Shown: positions 12,801 through 24,800 of the stretch, one piece after another | Layout of the letters: each line of letters starts with the position of its first letter | Position numbering within the stretch: the first letter of the stretch is position 1 | DNA from: Serripes groenlandicus | Taxonomy: Eukaryota; Mollusca; Bivalvia; Cardiida; Cardiidae | NCBI GenBank assembly: GCA_031761405.1 | Contig: JASEVX010000001.1 | Span: 199,184,110-199,248,109, forward strand | Reading direction: 5' to 3' | Length of the DNA: 64,000 bases | Made by a program: the position numbers and the translations under genes | The notes under the pieces: generated by a model | The model's input: only the letters and a program-made list of their open reading frames with translations | Databases searched by the model: none | Told to the model about the DNA's origin: nothing

Positions 12801-15800
12801 TGTTGTCAGGGAGACACAGGGGTATCATTTTACTATTGTCAGGGAGACGCATGAGTATAGCTTTACTGTTGTCAGGGAGACACATGGGTAAAAATTTACT
12901 GTTGCCAGGGAGACACATGGGTATATTTTTACTGTTTTCGGGGAGACATATGGGTATAACAGTTGTCTGTCCGTTTGGCTTTCATTAACATATTGGCTTG
13001 ACACAATTATGTGTTCATTTGAACACTATTCTACTTGTTTAGGATGATGATAGTGATCAAGACGGATACAGTGACAGTGACTCCGACATTCCAGATGAAC
13101 TAAAGCAGGACTTCATTGATGAGCTTACGGGAGAAACACATTCCAGACCGGGGAAACGAAAATTCTCCCGCAGTAAGAGTTTCCAGAAGCACGTTTCCAT
13201 GGTAACCAATACCTCGTTAAATGTGTTTCGAGTTATAGGTAAGGATAGTTTGTTGCAGATGAACCTTAAATACACAGGAAAAAAGGCATTAACTCTTTTG
13301 CAACTATTGACAATTTAGTAAGCCCTTTCCCACATACAGTCATTTGCAGCAGACGACTTTCAAAACAACAAGTAAAAAATATATAAAATATCCATAAATG
13401 AAAGTATGATTATTGGATCTATGTGAAAACTTTGTGGCTGAAGGAGAACTTGCTTTCAAATACCATCTGCTGCAGATTAGTCAGAAAATGTCTACAAGTG
13501 GGAAAAGGTTAACCTGTGCATAATCCAATCACAGTCAGATCTGGCTGTCCAATGTCCATCTTTCAATCAATGGAATATTCACCCGTTCCAAAGTACTAAT
13601 CTGCAGCAGACGACCTTGGCAAACTTCTGGTTCCATATATGGAAAACCCCTGCAAACGAAAGTTGATTTTTAAAAAATAGTTGAAAGAATTGTGGCAAAC
13701 TGAGAAGTTGCTTATTAAGAAAAATTTCATCTTTTGCGACAGTTTTCTTAGGTTGTCTTCTGCAAATGTGTAAATTTATTTTTGCTCCACAGAATTTCTC
13801 TTATTACTCAACACCTCTGCAGCAGACGACTTTTGGAAACAGTGTGGCTAAAGAAGAAATTGCTCAAAATGCTTTCAACTCTTTTCAATGACTAAACTTC
13901 TGTCTGTAAAGATTTGCAATATTGTTACCTGCATGCAGAGGACTAGATATCCAGGAGAATTCTGGGCTTTTCCAACCCATATTTATCTTATGAGTCAACC
14001 AAACCCTATGATGTGGGTACTCAAAAGAATCGTCTCACTGAGACAATTCTTTTGAGTACCCACACCATAGGGTTTGAGTGTCAAACAAGTGTTTTGGAAT
14101 TTGAAATACTCGCCTTGTCTAGAGCTCTGCCTGCATGTTTTCAAAGTTGTCTGCAGACATTTTGTTATATTTGGGAAAGTATTAGTAACCATATTGCAGT
14201 ACTCAAAAGATTTGTTTGAATGAGACGTTTCTATTGTTCTTTGTTGTTGAGATGAAATCATGATATAAGTTAATTTTCTTGAGCTTGGTTTTGTGTTTAC
14301 TACAGGTAAATATATCCAGATGATGAGGTTGTTAAAGCCAATAGCATTTGATGTGATGACCTGTATGGCTCAACTGTTTGACTTCTATATGTTTTCTGTA
14401 AGTAAAATACATTTCATTGTTAACCTTTTTAGCTCACCTGTGCATTTATCCGGCTTACATTCATCATGCGTCGTCAACAATTGCCTTGTTAACACCCTAC
14501 AGTGAACATTTTACATCCAATCTTTATGAAAGATTATCAGAACATACATCTCCATCAAATATTGGCCAAATTCGAAACAAGGTCATGTAAGTTAAAAAAT
14601 AGGTCACAAGGTCAAATTAAAGAAAAATCTTGTTAACGCTAGTTTCGACATTCAGCAAAACTTCAGCAGAAGACTGAAAATATTTGTTGACAAGATTTAG
14701 TAAATCTCTAAAATGAAAGTATAATCATTGAATAAAGTTGAAAACAATGTGGCAAAACGAGAAATTTATTATTAGCAATTTCTTCTTTTGCCATAGTGTC
14801 TTCAAAAGCCGCCTAATGCAGGATAGCATAACGACTGATGCATTGGTATCAGGATAAATAAAACCAGTAGTACTGGTAGTTTACCCAGGAAATGCTGTGA
14901 TATAACTGAAATATTGTTAAAGTGGTGTAAAACACCTTTCTAACAAAACAAAAAATACATTGTAGATAGAAGGATGTAAGGTAGAACTTTTGTTTTATTA
15001 GCCTTTTTATAGATAGAAAATATCTTTGAATCGTCTACTTTGTAAATGTCTCAGTTAAATATCTCAATACGTTTATCTGGAAATTATGTTTTTTTTCCAA
15101 GTCTCTTTTTTGTGCAAAGAAATCTCATGTCTTCTGTATCAGGTAAACGATTAATATTATATAGTACTCATGCAATTCCATATGTTGATTTATCTTTGTT
15201 TTTGTTTTTCAGGTTTACATGTTTTTTGGGCGAGAATTAGTAAGTTTATATCTCTTACCAGTTAATCTCTCTTAGATGCAATTTTACTAAATGAGGACCT
15301 TTTATGGAATTTACTTAAGCTTTTTGTGCCCCATAATAGAGGATTTTTGGGCATTTGGTAATTGTTCTGTCTGTCTCTGGCATGGGTTTAATCCCTGGCT
15401 GGGTCATACAAAAGACTTTAAAAATGGTAGTAATGGTAGGATCATCATCCTTGGTGCTCATTGTTTCGGGATTCTGACTTGATGGTGTCATGGTAAATGA
15501 ACCAGTAGTACTGGTGACTTACCCAGAAAATGCTGTGATATAACTTAAAATTAGTTGAAAGTGATGTAAAAAACCAAACCGTTAATTTGTCTCTGGCAAA
15601 CCATTAACTTGGCCATATCTTTTCACATATTGAATAGATATTCTTTGTGACAAAACCATTCTTGTTATACCAAAATGTTTGACCTTGACCTTGGCCTTTA
15701 GCTGACTTTGAAAAAATCTATGTTGCTGCCCAAAGGGTTTTAGGGCTTAACAATGACATCTTTATTTAACCATCCATTTAAGCCTTTCCCACATGTAGCA

Positions 15801-18800
15801 AATCTGTAGCAGACGACTTTTAAAACATACCTGAAAAAACCTTGAATTTTCCTTTAAATGAAAGTACAATAATTGAATACAGTTGAAAACATGGTGACAA
15901 AAGAAGAAATTGCTTGTTTTGAGCAATTTCTTCTTTTGTCTCCATGTTTTCAAAAAGCTATCTGCTGCACAGGCATCAACAAGCATCTATATAAGGAAAG
16001 CGTTAAAGAAAAGCATGGACTAATAATTGAGGTTTAACCATAATTCACATACAACAAATCTGAAACAGTGGACTTGTAAAAGATCTAGGCTAAAATATGG
16101 TAATTCTCAATAAATGAAATTATAACTAATGAATCTAGTTGAAAAAAACATTTTGCCAAAAGTGGAATTGCTCATAACAAGCAATTTCTTTTTTTGTCAC
16201 AATGTTTTTGTTTTTTAAAGTAGTCTGCTTGCTGCAAAACGTGTCAAGATGCATCTATATCTGGGAAAGGGTAAACATGCAAGTGCATTTATATTTTTTT
16301 TTATCCCCCGCTTTTTCGAAGAAAAAAGTGGGGTTATTAATTTGGGTTCGTCCGTCCGTGCGTCTGTCTGTCTGTCTGTCTGTCACACTTCGTTTCCGTA
16401 CAATAACTGCCACAAATGTGAACCGTTTTTGTTCAAACTTGGTAACAAGGTTAAATGCCTTAAGGGCTAGGCCAAGTTCGATCGTCACTTTCGCCGGACT
16501 TTATTCGGTGGAGTTATAGCCCCTTATTTAACAAAAAATGTCGTTTGTTGCCGTTTCCGTGCAATAACTGCCACAAATGTGAACCGTTTTTTTTTCAAAC
16601 TTAATAACAAGGTTAAATACCTCAAGGGCTAGGCCAAGTTCGATCGTCATTTTCGGCAGACTTTATTCGGTGGAGTTATGGCCCCTTATTTAACACAAAA
16701 TGTTGTTTGTTGCTGTTTCCGTGCAATAACCATCCCAAATGTGAACCGTTTTTTAGCTCACCTGTGCACAAAGTGCTCAGGGTGAGTTATTGTGATCGCC
16801 CTATGTCCGGCGTCCGTCGTCCGTCGTCCGTCGTCCGTCAACATTTTCTCCTCTGTAACCGGTGGGTCAACTGGGATGAAACTTCACAGAAAGCATCCTC
16901 TCAATGGCCTCACCAGAATTCCTTAAAATTTTTGTGATCCATGCAGAATTCTGGTTTCCATGGCAACGAAATGAAAAAAACTTCAAAATTCTTAAAAAAT
17001 CTTCTCCTCGAAAGTGTCAGGCCGATTTTCAAATTATTTTGTAGAAATGATTCTTGGGTGACCCTCTATCAGATTCCTTCAAGCCATGTTGATTGGTCGA
17101 AAAACATGGCCGCCAGGGGGGGGGGGGGGGGGGGGGGGGCTATTTTGCCTTATATGGCTATAGTGCAAACTTAAAAAATCTTCTCCTCCAAAAGTGTCAG
17201 GCCGATTTTCAAATAATTTTGTAGAAATGTTCCTTGGGTAACCCTCTATCAGATTCCTTCAAGCCATGTTGATTGGTTGAAAAACATGGCCGCCAGGGGG
17301 CGGGGCTATTTTGCCTTTTATGGTTATAGTGAAAACTTAAAAAATCTTCAACATCTTCTCCTCAGTAACCAGTGGGTCAATTGGGATGAAACTTCACAGA
17401 AAGCATCCTCTCAATGACTTCACCAGAATTCCTTCAATTTATTGGGATCCATGCAGAATTCTGGTTTCCATGGCAACGAAACGAAAAAAACTTCAAAATT
17501 CTTCTCCTCCCAAATTGGTTTGCAGATTTTGAACTTATTTTGTAGAAATGTTCCTTGGGTGACTCTCTATCAGATTCCTTGAAGCCATGTTGATTGGTCG
17601 AAAAACATGGCCACCAGGGGGGGCGGGGCTATTTTGCCTTATATAGCTATAGTGCAAACTTAAAAAATCTTCTTCTCCAAAAGTGTCAGGCCGATTTTCA
17701 AATAATTTTGTAGAAATGTTCCTTGGATGACCCTCTATCAGATTCCTTCAAGCCATGTTGATTGGTCAAAAAACATGGCCACAAGGGGTCGGGGCTATTT
17801 TGCCTTTTATGGCTATAGTGAAAACTTAAAAAATCTTCTCCTCCAAAAGTGTCAGGCCGATTTTCAAATAATTTTGTAGAAATGTTCCTAGGGTGACCCT
17901 CTATCAGATTCCTTCAAGCCAAGTCGATTGGTCGGAAACTATGTCCGCCAGATGGCGGGGCTTATATAGCTAAAGTGAAAAAAAAAATCAGGTGAGCGAT
18001 TCCAGGGCCATCATGGCCCTCTTGTTTTAAAACTTGGTAACAAGGTTAAATGCCTTAATATCTAGGCCAAGTTCGATCGTCACTTTCGGCGGACTTTATT
18101 TGGTGGAGTTATGGCCCCTTAATTAACAAAAAATGTCGTTTGTTGCTGTTTCCATGCAATAACCACCACAAATGTGACCCTTTTTTTTCGAACTTGGTAA
18201 CACGGTTAAATGCCTTAAGGGCTAGGCCAACTTCGATCGTCACTTTCGGCGGACTTTATTCGGTGGAGTTATGGCCCCTTAATTAACAAAAAATGTCCGT
18301 TTCCGTGCAATAACTACCACAAATGTGAACCTTTTTTTAAAATCACCTGATCCGAAGGCTCAAGGTGAGCTATTCTGATCACTTTTTGTCCGTCGTCCGT
18401 CGTCGGGCGTTAACTTTTAGCTTTAAACATCATCTCCTCCCAAACTCCAAGGACAATTTCCGTGAAACATCACAGGACTGTTCCTCTGGTTGGCCTCTTT
18501 CAAAGTTGTTCAAAGATTTAAATTCCATTGAGAACTTTGGTTGCTGCGGCACCAGAAAGGGGGCAAAAGGTCCAAATTTTAAAAATCTTCTCCTCCGATT
18601 CTGCCAGTCAGATTCAAATATAATTTGGTAGAAATGTTCATTGGGTGACCCTCTATAAAAATTGTTCACGCCATACTGATTGGTCGAAAAACATGGCAGT
18701 CAGGCGGCATCAAAAAAGGGGCAAAATGACAAAATTTGACAATTCCATTTTTATGCAAATGCTTGTCTGATTTTAAGAAAATATAATACGAATCTTACTG

Positions 18801-21800
18801 TAATGATCCTCTATTTAATTTGTTTAAGCCGTTTTGATTGGTTACACAATCATATCAACCAGGCGTCATCACAAAAAGGGTAAATTGAACTTTTAGCTAC
18901 AAATGACAACCAACTCCTACCATTCCAATAGACCAATTTCCACAAAACATCACAAGAATGTTCCTTTTGTGGTCCTCTTTCAAAATTGTTCAAAGATTTA
19001 AATTCCATTGAGAACTTTGGTTGCTGCGGCATCAGAAAGTGAGAAAAATACTCAAATTTTAAAATCCTTTGCCTCCATAATCTACTTGTGCGATTGCAAG
19101 ATAATTTGGTAGAAATGTTTCTTAAGTGACCCTCTAAATAAACTGTTGAAGCCATATTGATTTCGTTGAAAAACAGGGCAGCAAGGAAAGGTGCAAAATG
19201 ACAAAAACTTTAACTATAATTCCATTCTTATTAAAGTTCTTGTTAGATTTCTAGATATAAATGGCCTTTACTGATAAGCTGTTTCTTGAGAAGTGTCCAC
19301 TCCTTTCAGTTTCATTTGCACTCCCTAATAAAATTTTCCAGATATTTGCAGTTAAATATTTGCTACTAATTTACTATCAATTAGGTGATCGATTAAGGGC
19401 CATCTTGGCCCTCTTGTTTTCAAACTTGGTAACAAGGTTAAATGCCTTACAGGCTAGGCCAAGTTCGATCGTCACTTTCGGCAGACTTTATTCGGTGGAG
19501 TTATGGCCCCTTAATTAACAAAAAATGTCGTTTGTTGCTGTTTCCGTGCAATAACTGCCACAAATGTGAACCATTTTTTTCAAACTTGGTAACAACCTAG
19601 GCCAAGTTCGATCGTCACTTTTGGCGGACTTTATTCTACAATATTTCCAGCAAGCGGGTGATATAAATTTCATGAATTTGCTTGTTAATCATAAAAGATT
19701 ACACAAGAATTGAAATGGATTTTGTTTTTTAGTCACAGATGGATGACAGAATGATCAACAGTCGACTACGATCCACCTTACAAAGAATCCATGAGAATCT
19801 TATCCTAGAACACCACAACGAGGGCATGGAGAATATGGAAAATCACCAGTATGATAGGGTGAGGTCATCTGTAATCTTGTCGAGCCCCGGTAGCTCAGTC
19901 AGTAGCAACGCAGGCTGTCAATCAAGGGGTTTTGAGTTTGAATCCCAGCACGGCCAACATTCTTTCCGACGTTTGACAAAAGTCATTGTGACATGCGTCA
20001 TTCATCTTTCACCAATGGGATCACAGTCTATGTGGAAAAGCAGCCAGTTGCTTGAAAAGTATGTTGTGTTGAGTACTGGTCTGAGAAAGCCAGGAAACGC
20101 ATGAGTAGGTGAACTGGCCAATAATTTGTTGAAAATGGCGTTAAACCCCACTCAATCAATCAATGAATCTTCTGTTATCTCGTATACAGAGAACTAGATA
20201 AGGGGGAGTTAACTGATCTTTTCCCCAGAATATCTCTCTTATCACTCGACCAAACTAAAGAATCAAAAGAATCATTTAAGTGAGACAATCTTTTGAGAAG
20301 CTACAATATGGATTTGAGTATCAAAAAAAGGATTTTACAAGATGAAAAATGTCACATATCTAGAGCTCTGAGAGAACTGGCAATTAGTCAATCATGGGAT
20401 AATCCAAATATATCGTTTAATTCGAAAAACCACTTCCATAAATGGATCTGTATATTAAAACAATGCAGCAGCAGTTCTGATTGCTCATATGACAGCCACT
20501 GCACTGTGTTCTTTATATGAATGTGTCACTGGCTCTCTTTTCACAATGATCACTAAAGTATAGATGAATTACAAAGCTGACAACATACATCAATTTATAA
20601 ATCCAGCAATCGCTCAAACATGTTGATAATTTCTCTGTACATTGTAATTTTGATTACCACAAGTCCACTTCATTTTAATCCTTTTCCGCTTGCAAATGCA
20701 TTCTGATACATCTGAAGCAGACAACTTTCGAAATCATTGTGGTCAAATGCGAAATTGCTCTTGTCAACCCTTTCTTCAATAATTATACTTTCATTTATAA
20801 AGATTTACAATGTTTTTTCCAAAATTATATCAAAATTGTCTGCAGCAGATTTGTTGTATGCCGTAAAGAGTAATTGCCAAAAAAAGTCATTTGGATGATC
20901 ATTTAGTCAGTCCGTCAGACACTCTTTGTGGAGCACCTAATGGTGAAATTACGCCAAATACATCCGCGGCCATGCCAAATAGTCCCTATAAAAACCTTTG
21001 TTTGCGTAGAAATGAGTATATACCTGCACCAGAATGCATTGAATATATGACACTGAGTTTAAATTCATTGGTAAAGACCAGAAAATATTTTTAATATACT
21101 TTTAATTTAACGGGGAAATCTCTTTGAAAATGGAGAAATTTGCTTATTTTGGTGCTATAGATATTCACTTGAACAGAGATAACAGAAAAACTGAATTATT
21201 TTTTTGTTCTACAGGACAAGATTCCATGCCCCCATTTATCCCCCATCGTAGATCTGAATAATCCACATAGACTGTTTGCTCTGGCAGAGAGGATTGTGGC
21301 AGCGGAATCTATGTAAGTAGGATTGGTTAAAGAACTACATTCACATTGTTTTCAGAAGTCATTGTATCAGGGAACGGGTTATAGAACATTTGAAGTCAAA
21401 TATTTGTAAAGAGTTAAAATTATTGTTTGGGAAAAAAAATCTCTTCTTAGAGCAATTCTTCAATTGAATGGAATCTAAAATGATCATCTAAAAATGCAAG
21501 TATTTTTATTTTAACTCCGTTGCAACTGGTTTGGCTAGATAGGATTTTCCTGTACCTGGTGGCTGAAAAAAGAGACACACTAGTAATCCCTTCTTTGTTG
21601 TAAGTCTGTCAATCGCACATCAACATGCTGAAATATTTCTCAGACCTGACATGTGTACCTGCACATTCTTTTGTTTATGTTACACAGAGGACCAGTTAAA
21701 GGGGCGTCAACTGGTCTTTTCCCAACAATATTTCTCTTATGATTCAACTAAACCTTATGTTGTAGGTACTGAGAATCGTCTCACTGAGTACTTCTTTTGA

Positions 21801-24800
21801 GCACCGACAACATATGGTTTGAGTGTCAAATAAGGATTAACCCTTTCCCTCATATAGATGCTTTCTGACACCTGCAGCAGACGGCTTTTTGAAAACATAG
21901 TGACAAAAGAAGAAATTGCTCATAACGAGCAATTTCTCCTTTTGCCACAATGTTTTCCACTTTTAGTCGTGGGTTATCCATTCAATTGAAGAGATTTTCT
22001 ACTTTTTGACAAAATGTGTTCAAAGTCGTCTGCTATAAATTGTCGTATGAGGGAAAGGGTTAAAGAACATCTTAAAAGCCCATTATGTAGAGCTCAGCAT
22101 GCATAAAGAAACATTGTCTAGAATCCATCTTTTACAGGGTATTTTTGGCAAAACAGATGGAGTTTCTTCAACCTCACCTAGAAGCTATCATTCCACCAAC
22201 AAAGAAAGCATTCCTTCAACAGTTTTACTCTCAGGTATATTTTCCACTTAACTGTTTATCTGCTTATCCATGCTTGAGACTTTTAGATTCATATCAGAGG
22301 ATAACATCTTGAAATTAGGAAGTATAATTTTGATTGACTTGTAAATATTGTGGAAATTGTTCATTTTGGCAATTTTCATTTCTTCACAAATTCTCATAAC
22401 ACTTTGACTTCAACTAAGCAAAATGTAATGACTAAGCATTGTTTTGTTTAACTGGGTTACTTTGTATTTATATGATAATAAGATTAAAGGATAAGACAAA
22501 AAATGCCAGAAGCCCGGAGTAGCAACGTAGGCTGTCATTGCAGGGGTTTGTGAGGTCAAACAACAACTCTGCCAACATTCTGTCTATCATTTGATCAAAT
22601 TATGCTACAAGTGTCATTTGATTTCCAGGAATCCGCTGTGGTCGAGTGGTTAGCGTCGGGGATTTCGAAACCGGGTGTCCCGGGTTCGATCCCCAGTCGT
22701 GGCACTACGGTCATGGTGGAGTGCCCTTGGGCAAGGCACATTTTCTAGCCTAGTACTGGTTTGTTTACCCAGGGATCATGAATAATTAAATTTAATTGCG
22801 CGCTAAATGACCTTAGCTGTCGATGCGCCGTAAAACAATATACATTCATTCATTCATTCATTTGATTTCCAATAATGAGATAACTGTCTATGTGGAAAAG
22901 CAGTCGGTTGTTTGGAAAGAGTTTGTCATGTGGATTACTGGTGTGGGTCAGCCAGGAAACACATGAGTAGGTGAACTGGTCGCCGAGATATGACTGAAAA
23001 GTTGTTGAAAACAGCGTAAAACCCAAATCAATCAATCAATCAATTGTTTGGAAAGACTGTTACACGTAGAATTGTCAGGAAACACATGAGTCAGTGACTT
23101 GGCTGCTACAATATGAGTGGAAAAAACCAAATCAATCAATTTACTTGTATGGTGGTGTTTTGACCTCTTTCAGCTTACATCAAATCTGCAGCAGAAGACT
23201 TAAAAAACATCATGGCAAAAACATGGCAAATCCCTATAAATGAAAGTATAATAATTGAATCGAGTTACAAAAACATTGTGGCAAAAGAAAATGCTACTCA
23301 TTATGATCATGTGTCATCTGCTGCAGAGGCTTCATAAAGTGTATGTATATGGGGAAAATTTATTTGTTTTATTTATTCAACAGACCGTCAACATGGCCAC
23401 AGAATTACGTAAACCCGTATACTGGACAGTGTCCTCGAGAGTGATCCAGTATGATCTGGTTCTACAACAAATGTCCACCGTCAAATGGGACGTAAAGGAG
23501 ATCATGTCACAACATAATCCTTACATAGATAGTCTTATAAAGGTAAGGGATGACGTGGTAAACGTTGAATGGCATTTACCTGATATGATATTTTTAGTTT
23601 CATCTGGTTCAATAAAGCACATGACATCTTGAAAAAAAAGCAGATGAATGGGGAATAGACAGACCTTAACCCTTTCCCACCTGCAGACTTAAGGTTACCA
23701 GTACTGCTGGTCCATTTATGCTGACACCTGCCAGTCAGTTGTTATGCTAACCCTGCAAACCTGAGCGCCAAGGAAGGCAGCCATTACTACCATTATTTAA
23801 GTCTTTGGTATAACCCGGCCGGGGTTCTAACTCGCGCCCTCCCTTACCTGAGGCAGACTTTCTACCACTAAACTACGAGGCGGTAGAAGAATTTTGTAAA
23901 TATTGTGCTAAAGGAGAAATTGCTCATAAAAAGCAACTTCTCATTTTGCCACAATGTCTTCAACTCTATTTAATACTTATATTTTCACTTTCAGAGATTG
24001 TATGCAATTTTGCAATTGATTTCAATCACTGAAAAATGTTATAGCAAGTAAATAGTAAATCCCTGACCTGATATGCCTTATGCAGTTTTGAGAAAATCTA
24101 GGCAAACATATGGAAAACCCCTTAGTATATTTATTGAATTATAATAATTGAGTTATAAACATTGTGGTGAAAGGAGAAATTGCTGATTATGATGAGTTTT
24201 TCCTTTTGCAACAAAGTTTTCAAAGTCGTCTGCTGCAGCTGCGTCAAAATGCATTTGCAAATTGGAAAGGGTAAATACATCTGCCTGAAAGTAAATCAAA
24301 TGTAGACAAGGGAAGATATGATTTAAAAGTGGTGAAGAAGTGGGGGGAAAACAGGAGAGATGTGTCTACTGTTCGTTTCCCCCTAAACGATTTCAAGATT
24401 TCAAATTTTATGTAAATGAGAAACATTTCTTTTATCACAATGTTATCAAATACTGACTGCTTTTGATATATACCAACTAGCCAACTGGCAAATGTTTAAC
24501 CCTGCCATGTCATAGGTCAAATGTTTAATCTTGGTATGTCAAAGGTCAAATGTTTAACCTTGGTATGTCAAAGGTCAAATGTTTAACTCCGGTATGTCAA
24601 AGGTCAAATGTTTAACTCCGGTATGTCAAGGTAAAATTTCAGTTGTGCCAAGGAATACATTTTGATTCAGGAATTCATTTTTTGGCGTTTAATTTATCAA
24701 TACAATTAAGGACAACCTGTAGAAAATTAGTTCAACATTTAAATGCTCATTGTAATTCACATTGTTTCTTACAGATAAAATGCTCTTTCATTTCAGCAAT

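Larger units (their letters stand above)
16303..19684 (+). mobile_element. Helentron-like family C element with two nested insertions
   Basis: It starts ATCCCCCGCTTTTTCGAAGA and ends AAGCGGGTGATATAAATTTC, ATGAATTTGCTTG, then TT. The subterminal ATCCCCCGC / GCGGGTGAT pair is inverted. It consists of about 160-bp monomers (ACCACAAATGTGAACC, CTTTATTCGGTGGAGTTATG). Two other Helentron-like elements occupy the same T-run position of two different monomers (16755-18024 and 18339-19416). It fills most of the intron before exon k. Confidence 0.82.

Noticed and set aside
12538..12988. Open frames of 61-117 codons with an 11-residue repeat
   Set aside because: They are a by-product of the 33-bp minisatellite in an intron of VPS50, open in two overlapping frames at once.
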